35,616 nucleotides of DNA from Actinoallomurus purpureus (GCF_024055795.1 NZ_JAMXMY010000038.1:1-35616), one strand, 5' to 3'. Counted from the stretch's first letter, positions 9,797 through 18,391 are shown. Numbers and translations are program-made. The notes: generated by a model not told the origin, from the letters alone.

Positions 9797-10119
9797 GTCA
9801 CTACGAGATGAACATCGACGGGCCGGTCTCCGGGCAGGCGGTCGTCGGGGACGGCAACAACGTCGTCGCGGGCGGATCCACCCTCGATGTGGCGGAGCTG
9901 AAGCGCTTCGCCAAGGCCGCCGCACGGGCGTTGCCCGTCCTGGAGCTGAACGATGAGGGGCGGCGCACCGCGGAGGAGGCGTCCGTGGAGATCCTCGCGG
10001 CGGACGAGGGCGCCGACCACGGGAGGCTCCGCGCGCTCGGCCGGACGCTGCGCGCCGTGCTCGAGGGGGCCGCCGGCGACGTTCTGGCCGCGACCGTTCT
10101 CGGCATCTGGAGTCCCTGA
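9793..10119 (+). CDS. Small tag-sharing partner of the STAND ATPase
   Basis: 108 residues. The ATG at 9793 overlaps the TGA of the ATPase gene, with AGGTGG just upstream, so translation is coupled. The N terminus (NIDGPVSGQAVVGDGNNVV) repeats the VSGQxVxGDxN tag of its neighbour. The remainder is a helical, Ala/Glu/Leu-rich domain of about 70 residues ending in ATVLGIWSP. No catalytic motif, signal peptide or membrane segment is visible. The shared tag and tight coupling suggest that the two products act together, perhaps co-assembling through the tag; this is inference. I do not recognise the helical domain. A longer in-frame reading from 9736 lies wholly inside the ATPase gene and is unlikely. 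Confidence 0.85.
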   Translation: MSHYEMNIDGPVSGQAVVGDGNNVVAGGSTLDVAELKRFAKAAARALPVLELNDEGRRTAEEASVEILAADEGADHGRLRALGRTLRAVLEGAAGDVLAATVLGIWSP

Positions 10120-10139
10120 CCCGCGCGGTCTACAGTCTC

Positions 10140-10184
10140 GGTCACCGGTCCCACTGCAGCCGGATGTCAGTGGGGCCGGTGACC
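10140..10184 (+). terminator. Strong hairpin closing the STAND operon
   Basis: Arms GGTCACCGG-t-CCCACTG and CAGTGGG-g-CCGGTGACC form a 17-bp stem with one T-G wobble and an 11-base loop, 20 bases after the small gene stop. There is no T tract, as is common for actinobacterial terminators. Confidence 0.75.
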
Positions 10185-10288
10185 GGTATGCTCCCGGCGC
10201 CGATCCGGACGAGGCTCCGGCGATGAGCGAGCGCTGTCTCTCCACGCCACGTCCCGTCCATTGACGGCGTTCCGGTGCCGGCCTTACG

Positions 10289-10316
10289 TTGACCGATACC
10301 GACTGGTCGGTATGTC
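10289..10316 (+). promoter_or_regulatory. Promoter with embedded TetR-type operator
   Basis: ATACCGAC-TG-GTCGGTAT (10296-10313) is a perfect 8-bp inverted repeat with a 2-base spacer, the geometry used by TetR-family repressors. It lies between a -35-like TTGACC (10289-10294) and a weak -10-like TATGTC (10311-10316), so a bound repressor would block RNA polymerase. It stands 20 bases before the phosphotriesterase-like gene. No TetR gene is in the window, so the regulator must be encoded elsewhere. Confidence 0.7.
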
Positions 10317-10332
10317 CGATGGGAGATCCTCC

Positions 10333-11316
10333 ATGCCCGCTGTCGAAACCGTTCGCGGCGCCGTCGACGTCTCGGAACTGGGACGGACGTTGATGCACGA
10401 ACACGTCTTCGTCCTCGCCACCGAGCACGTGCAGAACTACGGCGCGGAGGCATGGTGGGACGAGGAGGAGCGCGTCCGGGACGCGGTCGCCAAGCTGCGG
10501 GCGGCGGCGGCGAAGGGGATCACCACGATCGTCGATCCGACGGTGTGGGGACTCGGGCGGTACATCCCGCGCATCCAGCGGGTCGCCGAGCAGGTGCCGG
10601 AGCTGAACATCGTCGTCGCGACCGGCCTGTACTGCTTCGACGACGTCCCGCACCAGTACGAGCACCGGGGGCCGGGCCTCCTGGTCGACATGCCCGAGCC
10701 GATGGTCGAGGACTTCACGCGCGACATCGTCGAGGGCATCGCGGGCACCGGCGTCAAGGCGGCCTTCCTCAAATGCGTGGTCGAGGCGAAGGGGCTGACG
10801 CCCGGCGTCGAGCGCATCGCCCGTGCCGTCGCCCGTACCCACCGCGAGACGGGCGCGCCGATCACCGTGCACACCTCCAGCGCGACGCAGGCCGGGCGGC
10901 TCGCCGTGGACCTGTTCGGGAAGGAGGGCGTCGACCTGTCCAAGGTGGTCATCGGGCACGCCGGCGACAGCAACGACCTCGACTACCTGATGGCGCTCGC
11001 CGACACCGGCGCGATCCTCGGCATGGACCGGTTCGGGCTCGACGTCTACAACGCCACGGCGGACCGGGTGCGCACGATCGCCGCCCTGTGCGAACGCGGC
11101 TACGCCGACCGGATGGTGCTCAGCCACGACGCGAGCTGCTTCATCGACTACTGGGCCGGCGCCCACGACCAGGTGCGGTCCACGATGCCGAACTGGCAGT
11201 TCGAGCACATCAGCGACGAGGTGCTGCCCGCGCTGCGCGAGCTCGGCGTCTCGGAGGCACAGCTCGACCAGATGCTCGTCGACAACCCGCGGCGGTACTT
11301 CACCCGGGGGGTCTGA
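10333..11316 (+). CDS. Phosphotriesterase-family metallohydrolase (probable lactonase)
   Basis: 327 residues from ATG 10333, with GGGAG eight bases upstream; longer readings would start inside the operator region. The full metal-binding set of the amidohydrolase-fold phosphotriesterase family is visible: HEH (His22, His24), the bridging lysine in FLKC (Lys147), His180 in VHTS, His209 in GHAGDS and Asp266 in SHDA. Most bacterial members hydrolyse lactones or related esters rather than phosphotriesters. The stop overlaps the start of the downstream acyl-CoA ligase (TGATG), and a TetR-type palindrome controls the pair. A catabolic role, opening a lactone to an acid that the ligase then activates, fits but is inferred. 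No signal peptide, so cytoplasmic. Confidence 0.9.
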   Translation: MPAVETVRGAVDVSELGRTLMHEHVFVLATEHVQNYGAEAWWDEEERVRDAVAKLRAAAAKGITTIVDPTVWGLGRYIPRIQRVAEQVPELNIVVATGLYCFDDVPHQYEHRGPGLLVDMPEPMVEDFTRDIVEGIAGTGVKAAFLKCVVEAKGLTPGVERIARAVARTHRETGAPITVHTSSATQAGRLAVDLFGKEGVDLSKVVIGHAGDSNDLDYLMALADTGAILGMDRFGLDVYNATADRVRTIAALCERGYADRMVLSHDASCFIDYWAGAHDQVRSTMPNWQFEHISDEVLPALRELGVSEAQLDQMLVDNPRRYFTRGV

Positions 11317-12806
11317 TGTTCGACGCCTCGGGAGTGGCGCGCGGTCCCGACGGGATCGCCCGGTACACCGGCCTGCCGGACAGCGTCGTCCACATGCTGC
11401 GGCTGACCGTTGACGCACACCCCGACCGCGAGGCCGTCGTCGAGACCGGCGGCGGGCCGCGGCTGACGTACCGGGAGCTGTGGGACCGTGCGGCGCGGGT
11501 GGCCGGCGGCCTGCGGGCGGCCGGAGTGGGGCGCGGCGACCGCGTCGCGATCCGGTACGCCAACGGCGTCGACTGGGTGCTGGCCTTCTTCGGCACGCAG
11601 CTCGCCGGGGCGATCGCCGTGCCGGTCAACACGCGGTTCGCCGAGGAGGAGGCGCGCTATGTGATCGACGACAGCGGCGCCGCGTACATCGCCGACGGTC
11701 CCCTGCCGGAGGGCGCCCCGTACGCCGCCCCGGACCTGCGCCCGGACGACCCGGCCGCGATCTTCTACACCAGCGGCACCACGGGCTTCCCGAAGGGCGC
11801 CGTCACGACCCACGCGAACTTCCTGTCCAACTCCGAGAGCTGCCGGCGCGCGATCGGCATCCCGGTCGGTGACCCGACGAGGAACCTCGTGTCGGTGCCG
11901 CTGTTCCACGTGACCGGATGCAACAGCCAGCTGCTCCTCACCTGCCACCAGGGCGGCACGACGGTCATCATGCCGACGTTCGCGGTGGGCCCGTTCCTGG
12001 CGGCGATCGAGGAAGAGCGCATCGACGTCCTGACGAGCGTCCCGGCGATCTACTGGCTGGCCGTCAACGACGCGGCGTTCCCACGGACCGACGTCTCCTC
12101 CGTGCGCTACCTGTCGTACGGCGGGGCGCCCATCGCCCCGGACCTGGTCGGCCGGATCAAGGACGCCTTTCCCGCCGCCCGGGTCGGCAACGGGTTCGGG
12201 CTCAGCGAGACCTCCAGCCTGACGACGTACCTGCCGCACGAGTACGCCGCGGACCACGCCGACTCGGTCGGGTTCGCCGTGCCGGTGTGCGACCTGCGGC
12301 TCGACCTGCTCGACGGCGAGCGGGAGACCGGCGAGCTGCTCGTGCGCGGGCCGAACGTCGTCGCCGGCTACTGGAACAAGCCGGAGGCCACCGCCGCGAC
12401 CTTCGTGGACGGATGGCTGCACACGGGCGACGTCGCCCGCATCGACGCCGACGGTCTCGTCCACATCGTCGACCGGGCGAAGGACATGATCAACCGCGGT
12501 GGGGAGAACGTCTACAGCGTCGAGGTGGAGAACGCCCTGGCCGGGGCGCCCGGCGTGTTCGACGCGGCGGTGGTCGGCGTGACCGACGAGGTGATGGGCG
12601 AGAAGGTCGGCGCGGTGATCGTCCCGATGCCGGGCACCGAACTCGACGTCGACGCGGTCCTGGCCCACCTGCGCGAGCACCTCGCCGACTACAAGGTCCC
12701 GCAGTACATCGCCGTACGCCCCGATCCGCTTCCCCGCAATCCCGGCGGCAAGCTGCTCAAACGCCGGGTCCGCGACGAGACCGACTGGGGGAGTCCGCTG
12801 CGCTGA
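11316..12806 (+). CDS. Acyl-CoA synthetase (AMP-forming ligase)
   Basis: 496 residues from the ATG overlapping the previous stop (TGATG at 11314-11318). ANL-superfamily motifs are complete: the P-loop-like YTSGTTGFPKG (about residues 151-161), GFGLSETSS, GWLHTGD, the hinge DRAKDMINRGGENVYSVEVE and a C-terminal catalytic lysine in PRNPGGKLLKR. It should activate a carboxylic acid with ATP and CoA, giving acyl-CoA, AMP and pyrophosphate. The length is on the short side, consistent with medium-chain or aryl acid ligases; the exact substrate cannot be read. It is probably co-transcribed with the phosphotriesterase-like gene, whose product may supply the acid. Confidence 0.9.
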   Translation: MFDASGVARGPDGIARYTGLPDSVVHMLRLTVDAHPDREAVVETGGGPRLTYRELWDRAARVAGGLRAAGVGRGDRVAIRYANGVDWVLAFFGTQLAGAIAVPVNTRFAEEEARYVIDDSGAAYIADGPLPEGAPYAAPDLRPDDPAAIFYTSGTTGFPKGAVTTHANFLSNSESCRRAIGIPVGDPTRNLVSVPLFHVTGCNSQLLLTCHQGGTTVIMPTFAVGPFLAAIEEERIDVLTSVPAIYWLAVNDAAFPRTDVSSVRYLSYGGAPIAPDLVGRIKDAFPAARVGNGFGLSETSSLTTYLPHEYAADHADSVGFAVPVCDLRLDLLDGERETGELLVRGPNVVAGYWNKPEATAATFVDGWLHTGDVARIDADGLVHIVDRAKDMINRGGENVYSVEVENALAGAPGVFDAAVVGVTDEVMGEKVGAVIVPMPGTELDVDAVLAHLREHLADYKVPQYIAVRPDPLPRNPGGKLLKRRVRDETDWGSPLR

Positions 12807-12854
12807 GCGGCGTGACCGCTGGCACGGCGGGCGCAGCCCTGAAATCCTTCCGCT

Positions 12855-15737
12855 GTGGCAGGTGCGACAGGGGAACTCCAGGGACCGTGGTACCGCATTC
12901 AGGCGATCCTGTCGCCCGAGCACGCCGCCTCGGCGGAGTGGGACTTCGTGACCGTGCTGCCGGCCGTGCTGTCCGCGGCGCAGAGCCGGCGGCCGTTCGT
13001 CGTCGGCTGGATGTCGCGCGGCGGCGGCGCACCGCTCCAGCTGATCACCAACGCCGGGCCCCTGCACCTCGCGCACGACCGGCAGCAGGGGCTGCTGTTC
13101 CCGCACGGCGCGCGCGGCGTCCCGATCGGTGACGAGTGGCTGGACGACGCCGCGGCGATGACGTGGAGCCGCTGCCCCGCCCGGCTCGCGCCGCCGCTGG
13201 CCTCCTCACGGGCGGACACCGGGCCGACCCTGTTCGAGTCGACGCTGGTGACGCTCATGGAGCGGCCGTTCGGCTGGCTCGTCATCGCCGACCAGTGCGG
13301 CGAGCAGGTGCTGCGCGATCAGGTCACCGACCTGCAGTACGAGCTGCAGATGCGGCGGCGGGGCGATGGCGAGCTCGCCGTCGAACGCCTCGAGCGGCGG
13401 CTGGCCGAGCTCGACGCCTTCCAGGAGGCGGGCCTCTGGAACGTCCGGGTCCTGGCGGGGGCCGAGTCGGCGCAGGCCGTCGAGCAGATCGCGCCCGTGC
13501 TCGTCGGCTCCGTGGAGATGAGCCACCACCCGTACCGCCTGCGCTCCGGTGAGCGCGCCGTGCGCTTCCACGAGGCCGTGCACGTGGACACGCAGGACCA
13601 GGATCTGCGGTCGCCGTTCGTCGCGACGGCGGGCGCCCTGGCGGCACTGGCCGGGCTGCCCCGCCGCGAGGTGCCGGGCCTGCGGGTGCTCGACGCCGAC
13701 TACTTCGACGTGACCTCCGAGGTCGGCGGCGAATCGGCGGTGGACGGACCCGGGGTGGCGCTGGGCGCGATCCTCGACGGCCAGGACCGCCGGGTCGGGA
13801 CGTTCACGGTGCCGCTGCAGACGATCAACCGTCACGTCTTCGTCACCGGGTCGACCGGGTCGGGCAAGTCGCAGACCGTCCGGCACCTGCTCGAACAGCT
13901 CACCCGCAGCGGCATCCCGTGGCTGGCCATCGAGCCGGCCAAGTCGGAGTACGCCGCGATGTCGGGTCGTGTCGGCGCGCCCGTCACCGTGATCAACCCG
14001 TCCGACCCCGCCGCCGTGCCCCTCTCGGTGAACCCGCTCGCGCCCGAGCCCGGATACCCGGTGCAGGCGCACATCGACATGGTGCGGGCGCTGTTCCAGG
14101 CGGCGTTCGACGCCGAGGAGCCCTTCCCGCAGATCATGTCGCAGGCGCTGCAACGCGTGTACGAGGCGAACGGCTGGGACGTCGTCACCGGCCGGGGCCG
14201 CCCCGGCTCGCCGATCGAACCCGCCATCCCCACGCTGGAGCAGCTGCAGAACGCCGCCCTCGAAGTGATCGGCGACGTCGGCTACGGCAAGGAGCTGATG
14301 GCCGACGTGAAGGGCTTCGTCGACGTACGGCTCCGGTCGCTGCGCATCGGCTCGGCGGGACGGTTCTTCCAGGGCGGTCACCCCGCCGACATCGAGGGGC
14401 TCCTGAACCGCAACATCGTCCTGGCCATCGAGGACGTGGCGAACGACGAGGACAAGGCCTTCCTGATGGGGACCTTGATCATCCGTATCGTCGAGCACCT
14501 GCGGCTGCGCGCCCGGAGCGGGCGGACCCCGCCCGGCCTCGGGCACGTCATCGTCATCGAGGAGGCACATCGGCTGCTGCGCAACCGCGGGGAGAACAGC
14601 GCGGGCGCGCACGCCGTCGAGCTGTTCGCCGGGATGCTCGCCGAGATCCGTGCGTACGGCGAGGGCATCGTCGTCGCCGAGCAGATCCCCACCAAGCTCG
14701 TCCCCGACGTCATCAAGAACACCGCGCTCAAGGTCGTGCACCGGCTGCCCGCCCACGACGACCGGAGCCTCGTCGGCGCGGCGATGAACCTCGACGACCA
14801 CCAGTCCCGCACGGTGGTGTCGCTGCCTCCGGGCGTGGCGGCCGCCTTCGCGGACGGCATGGACCGCCCGGTGCGGATCCGCGTCCCGCTCGGGCAGGAC
14901 CGCGAGCGCGTGCTGCCCGGCCCGGTCCCGCCGATCGCGGGCCGCCGGTCGGCCGCGTGCGGGTGCGTGTGCCGCGACGGCCGGGCCTGTTCGCTGTACG
15001 AGCTGCGCGAGGCGGATCTGCTCGCGTCGGCGGCGGCATGGGCGTGGCTGCGGGTCTGGGCGGACACCCTGGTCCTGGCGCACGTGACCGACCGTCCGAT
15101 CCCGGCCGCGCCGGCCGACCTCCGCCTCGAATGGGCGGCCCGGCCCGCGCGCCTGCGCGAGTGCATGCTCGCGACCGTCCTGGACCGTGCCGTCGGGCGC
15201 CGCTCAGAGGCGCTGCGCACCGCGTACGCGCCGGAGAAGCTCACCGCGACCGTCGCGGCCATGGCGGACCGGCTGCTCGGCGGTGAGCCCGGTCTGGCGG
15301 GCGTCCGGCCCGGCGCCGACTGGGTGATCCCGCAGCTGCGCTGGCTCCACGAGATGGACCGGCTGTTCCCGCCCGGCCAGGGCGTCCCGGACAAGTACGC
15401 GCCCGCGCCGCCGCTGGACTACGAGCTGCCGGGGCTGCGGCAGCCCGCGGAGCCGCTGTTCGGCCACCGCGTACGGGCGCTGCGCCGCCATTCCCTCTCG
15501 ACGGCCCTGGAGGCGAACCGGCCGATCGCCCGGACGGCGATCCTCGGCGGCGACGACCACGCCGAGTTCGACCGCGACCTCGCCGTGGTCGCGGTCGGCG
15601 TCGACGCCGACGAACGGCTCCGGCACGTCGCCGAGACGATGCGGGCGGCGTGGCTGCCCCACGTGCTCTCCTGGCCCGAACACCTCATCGACGGCTTCGC
15701 CGACCCGGACGGACCCCCGCCCTTTCCCGCCTCCTGA
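12855..15737 (+). CDS. HerA/FtsK-type DNA-translocase-like ATPase with cysteine cluster
   Basis: 960 residues. GTG 12855 is the earliest sensible start, 48 bases after the ligase; no clear ribosome site. The N-terminal 320 residues have no motif I recognise. The ATPase core has Walker A GSTGSGKSQT (about 331-341), the IEPAKSEY phrase common in HerA/DUF87 proteins, DIEGLLNRN, Walker B HVIVIEEAHRLL (about 564-575) and IRAYGEGIVVAEQIPTKL. A compact cluster CGCVCRDGRAC follows (about 701-711) and may bind zinc or mark a processing site. The C-terminal 240 residues are helical and unassigned. HerA-type ATPases are hexameric DNA pumps that usually pair with the nuclease NurA or with defence effectors. 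No such partner is adjacent; the nearest nuclease is a secreted thermonuclease. Cellular role unknown. Confidence 0.85.
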   Translation: MAGATGELQGPWYRIQAILSPEHAASAEWDFVTVLPAVLSAAQSRRPFVVGWMSRGGGAPLQLITNAGPLHLAHDRQQGLLFPHGARGVPIGDEWLDDAAAMTWSRCPARLAPPLASSRADTGPTLFESTLVTLMERPFGWLVIADQCGEQVLRDQVTDLQYELQMRRRGDGELAVERLERRLAELDAFQEAGLWNVRVLAGAESAQAVEQIAPVLVGSVEMSHHPYRLRSGERAVRFHEAVHVDTQDQDLRSPFVATAGALAALAGLPRREVPGLRVLDADYFDVTSEVGGESAVDGPGVALGAILDGQDRRVGTFTVPLQTINRHVFVTGSTGSGKSQTVRHLLEQLTRSGIPWLAIEPAKSEYAAMSGRVGAPVTVINPSDPAAVPLSVNPLAPEPGYPVQAHIDMVRALFQAAFDAEEPFPQIMSQALQRVYEANGWDVVTGRGRPGSPIEPAIPTLEQLQNAALEVIGDVGYGKELMADVKGFVDVRLRSLRIGSAGRFFQGGHPADIEGLLNRNIVLAIEDVANDEDKAFLMGTLIIRIVEHLRLRARSGRTPPGLGHVIVIEEAHRLLRNRGENSAGAHAVELFAGMLAEIRAYGEGIVVAEQIPTKLVPDVIKNTALKVVHRLPAHDDRSLVGAAMNLDDHQSRTVVSLPPGVAAAFADGMDRPVRIRVPLGQDRERVLPGPVPPIAGRRSAACGCVCRDGRACSLYELREADLLASAAAWAWLRVWADTLVLAHVTDRPIPAAPADLRLEWAARPARLRECMLATVLDRAVGRRSEALRTAYAPEKLTATVAAMADRLLGGEPGLAGVRPGADWVIPQLRWLHEMDRLFPPGQGVPDKYAPAPPLDYELPGLRQPAEPLFGHRVRALRRHSLSTALEANRPIARTAILGGDDHAEFDRDLAVVAVGVDADERLRHVAETMRAAWLPHVLSWPEHLIDGFADPDGPPPFPAS

Positions 15738-15751
15738 CCCGACCCGACGGC

Positions 15752-15805
15752 GCTCCGCCCTTCCCCGGCTCGGGCGCACGAAAGGCTCGGGGAAAGGGCC
15801 GGAGC
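15752..15805 (+). terminator. Imperfect hairpin after the HerA-like gene
   Basis: GCTCCG-CCCTT-CCCCG (15752-15767) pairs with CGGGG-AAAGGG-CCGGAGC (15788-15805) with small bulges and a 20-base loop, 15 bases after the stop. Probable factor-independent terminator. Confidence 0.55.
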
Positions 15806-15924
15806 CGGGCGACGAATCGGGACGAGGGCGCCTGTGCCAGCTTGTTTCACCGAGCTTTTCGTATGCCCTGCGAGGGGGCGCCAGGAGATGATGACTGTCG
15901 GTGTCGCATTGGATACTTGCGGCC

Positions 15925-16596
15925 ATGCGGAGATGGGCTCTCGCCGGGGCGGCGATGCTGACGGTGCTCTGCGGCGCCCACGCGACCGGCGCGGATCGTA
16001 CGATCGGGGCGACGCCGCTCCTCGAGCATCTGAGGCGCGGGCCCGCAGTTCCCCGGTCCCCGGGCGCGGACGGCCCGGCGCGGGACGCCGGGTGGATTCC
16101 GGGGGGCGGCGCGGCCCCGGACGTCAAGCGGCTCCCGGATGGCGCGAACGGTGGCGCGGTGCCGGGTGCGGCCGGCCCGGGGCCACCGCCCGACGCATGG
16201 ACCGCCACGGTGGTGCGTGTCGTCGACGGAGACACCCTGATTCTGCGGATGTGGGGCAGAGCCGTCCGGGTCAGGCTGATCGGCGTGGACGCGCCCGAGA
16301 CCTGGACGCGTCACGATTGCTTCGGCGTGAACGCGACCCGCGCTCTGCGCCGCTTGGCTCCGGCGGGGTCCGTTCTCCGCCTCGCCGGCGACCGTGAGGC
16401 CTATGACCACTACGGTCGGCGGCTCGCCTACCTGTGGACGACGCGTGGCCGGTTCCTCGCGGCGGAGCTCATCAGGGCGGGCTTCGCCCAGGCCATGGTC
16501 ATCGGCCCCAACGCCCGCTATTTCGGGGTCTTGGCGGCGGCCGAAGCGGCCGCCCACCGCAAGAAGGCGGGGTTGTGGGGGTGCCGCAGCCTTTAA
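15925..16596 (+). CDS. Secreted thermonuclease (SNase-like nuclease)
   Basis: 223 residues from ATG 15925, which gives a standard signal peptide (MRRWALAGAAMLTVLCGAHA); GTG 15901 would add eight residues, and neither has a clear ribosome site. After a Pro/Gly-rich linker, the C-terminal 130 residues are a staphylococcal-nuclease fold: VVDGDTLIL with the calcium-binding aspartate, VRLIGVDAPET with catalytic Arg and Glu, and DREAYDHYGRRLAYLW with the second catalytic Arg. The family cleaves DNA and RNA at 5' phosphodiester bonds in a calcium-dependent manner. Export suggests nucleic-acid scavenging or predation. It stands alone, between two hairpins. Confidence 0.88.
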   Translation: MRRWALAGAAMLTVLCGAHATGADRTIGATPLLEHLRRGPAVPRSPGADGPARDAGWIPGGGAAPDVKRLPDGANGGAVPGAAGPGPPPDAWTATVVRVVDGDTLILRMWGRAVRVRLIGVDAPETWTRHDCFGVNATRALRRLAPAGSVLRLAGDREAYDHYGRRLAYLWTTRGRFLAAELIRAGFAQAMVIGPNARYFGVLAAAEAAAHRKKAGLWGCRSL

Positions 16597-16605
16597 GAGC
16601 TCTGA

Positions 16606-16647
16606 GGCGGTGACTTTGTCCGGTCCACGCCGGACAAGGTCACCGCT
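16606..16647 (+). terminator. 18-bp hairpin after the thermonuclease
   Basis: GGCGGTGACTTTGTCCGG (16606-16623) pairs with CCGGACAAGGTCACCGCT (16630-16647) through 18 positions with G-T wobbles only and a 6-base loop, starting nine bases after the stop. A convincing terminator without a T tract. Confidence 0.8.
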
Positions 16648-16966
16648 GAAGCGGGCGCTTAAATGCCCCGCAGCCTCCGCCGCAAGGTTGCGGGGCTCCT
16701 GTGCCGTGGAAACCTTTGTGCACAGGCTGTGGAAAACGCTGGGGGTTCCGAACCAGGGGACGATCTCCGCCCGCCTGCGTTCAGCGCGCCTGAAAAACGC
16801 CGGTCGCCCTGACGTGAAACCCGCATTCGTCTGGACCGCGGTCGTCGTCCGCCTGCCTCAGGCCGTGCCGATTGCGCCGACCAGTGGTGGCCGGGTGTGG
16901 CCTGACTCTGGTGTTGTCGCTGTGCCGCTATGGACCTGATCTTCGTGGCGGCCTACCGTCCGGCCC
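16648..16966. other. Gene-free stretch between nuclease and phosphoesterase
   Basis: No supported coding frame. It holds a second hairpin, CCCCGCA (16666-16672) with TGCGGGG (16689-16695), and a short stretch near 16715-16736 with two DnaA-box-like words (TTGTGCACA and TGTGGAAAA) in opposite orientation. Otherwise I see nothing beyond a presumed promoter for the downstream gene. Confidence 0.5.
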
Positions 16967-18391
16967 ATGTTCTGCTGTCGGCCCGGCCGTCGCGAGCTGC
17001 TGCGCCTGAGCGCGATCGTCTCCGGGTTCTCCCTCGTGCACGTGGTCGGTGAGACGCGGGCGTCCGCGTCCGACGTCCGGCCGGTCAACCTCGAACTCGT
17101 CACCCTCACCGAGACCAGCGCGATCTTCACCTGGTACACCGGCGTGGCCGGCACCGACGACGGGCTCGGACGGATGCGGCCCGCCCCGGCCGACGGGGAG
17201 ATCCTCCTGGGCACGCGGCCGGGACGGCTCACCCGCACCGTGACCGGTCCCGCTCACACGCCCTATCACTACATCGAGGCGACCGGCCTGGAGCCCGGCC
17301 GGACGTACTACTACCAGGCGCGGTCGCGGGGGAGGACGGCCTCGCCGACGCCGGTGGCCGGGGCCGCCGGGACACCGCTGACGGGCGGCACCTTCACGTT
17401 CACGACGCCGCAGCCGCCGCCCGGCCGGTTCCTGTTCTCCATCGCGCTCTGCAACGACCTGCACCTGGGCGAGACCGTCGCGGGGCTCGTGGGCGGGCTG
17501 CCGATCAAGGGGATCTCCCAGGTTCCCGGGCGGCCGCCGTACCCGGAGATCATGTCGGAGGCGTTGGTGCGGGACGCGCGGCATCGCGGCGCGACCTACC
17601 TCCTCGCGGCCGGCGACGTGTCCTCGGAGGCGGCGCCCGGCGACCTCGCCGAGGCCAAGCGGATCCTCGACGGGTTCGGCACCTACCGCCGCGACTACCT
17701 CGTCGCCCGTGGCAACCACGATCGCGCGCACGACGGACCGGCGTACGCCGCCTGCCGGGTCGGCGAGTGGCAGGGCCATGACTGCTTCCGCGACGCCTTC
17801 TCCGACGGGCCGACGTACTTCAGCCACGACCTCGGCGGCCTGCGGGTCATCGGGCTGGACACGTACGACAAGCCGGGCAACGGCGGGGACGCGGGCGGTC
17901 TGTCCCGTGAGCAGTTCGCCTGGTTCGAGGCCGAGCTGAAGGCGCAGAAGGAACAGCCGACGATCGTGTTCGGGCACCATCCGCTGCTGTCCCTCGACGA
18001 TCCGCTGGCGGCGGCCGGCGGCACTTCGCTGGAGGTCGGACAGACGGTCTCGATCATGGCGGCGTACGACCGGACGCCCGGGGTGTTCCTGCACCACGCC
18101 GGCCACACGCACCGGAACAAGCGCACGGTGCTGCCCGGAAGCCGCCACGTGACGCAGCAGGAGGTGGGCGCGGTCAAGGAGTATCCCGGCGGGTTCAACC
18201 TGCTGCGCGTGCACAGCGGCGGCTACGCGCTGAACTTCTACAAGACCCGTGGTGACCTCGCCAGGGAGTGGAGCGAGCGCAGCCGACAGGAGATCAACGG
18301 ACTGTGGCCGCAGTTCTCGTTCGGTCCGTCCGTGGCGGACCGGAACAGCGTGACCGCCCGCGACCTGTCCGGCGTCCGCGCGGTCCGGTGA
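16967..18391 (+). CDS. Exported calcineurin-like metallophosphoesterase
   Basis: 474 residues. The N terminus has a twin-arginine-type signal (GRRELLRLSA followed by a hydrophobic stretch and an AxA-like site). Next comes a fibronectin-like beta domain (about 40-150, with GLEPGRTYYYQ), as in purple-acid-phosphatase-type enzymes. The catalytic domain shows the five metallophosphoesterase blocks: NDLHLGE (D-x-H), AAGDVSSEA, ARGNHDRA, FGHHPLL and AGHTHRN. These ligands hold a two-metal centre that hydrolyses phosphomonoesters or diesters outside the cell. The ATG at 16967 has no strong ribosome site. It converges on the DsrE gene with 14 bases between stops. Confidence 0.9.
   Translation: MFCCRPGRRELLRLSAIVSGFSLVHVVGETRASASDVRPVNLELVTLTETSAIFTWYTGVAGTDDGLGRMRPAPADGEILLGTRPGRLTRTVTGPAHTPYHYIEATGLEPGRTYYYQARSRGRTASPTPVAGAAGTPLTGGTFTFTTPQPPPGRFLFSIALCNDLHLGETVAGLVGGLPIKGISQVPGRPPYPEIMSEALVRDARHRGATYLLAAGDVSSEAAPGDLAEAKRILDGFGTYRRDYLVARGNHDRAHDGPAYAACRVGEWQGHDCFRDAFSDGPTYFSHDLGGLRVIGLDTYDKPGNGGDAGGLSREQFAWFEAELKAQKEQPTIVFGHHPLLSLDDPLAAAGGTSLEVGQTVSIMAAYDRTPGVFLHHAGHTHRNKRTVLPGSRHVTQQEVGAVKEYPGGFNLLRVHSGGYALNFYKTRGDLAREWSERSRQEINGLWPQFSFGPSVADRNSVTARDLSGVRAVR

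Noticed and set aside
10452-11315. In-frame extension of the acyl-CoA ligase through the phosphotriesterase gene
   Set aside because: This is an absence of stops in the +2 frame of the upstream gene. The ligase has its own ATG in a TGATG overlap, and the extension is Arg/Gly-rich without motifs.
15834-16397. Alternative frame over the thermonuclease gene
   Set aside because: Arg/Gly-rich without motifs, while the chosen frame has a signal peptide and all thermonuclease catalytic blocks.
12855-16596. HerA-like ATPase plus thermonuclease as a HerA-nuclease defence pair
   Set aside because: The nuclease has a signal peptide and is separated by a probable terminator and 187 bases, so it is unlikely to work with a cytoplasmic ATPase.
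16715-16736. Two DnaA-box-like words
   Set aside because: Each differs by at least one base from TTGTCCACA/TTTTCCACA, only two are present, and there is no dnaA, dnaN or AT-rich unwinding region, so a replication origin is not supported.
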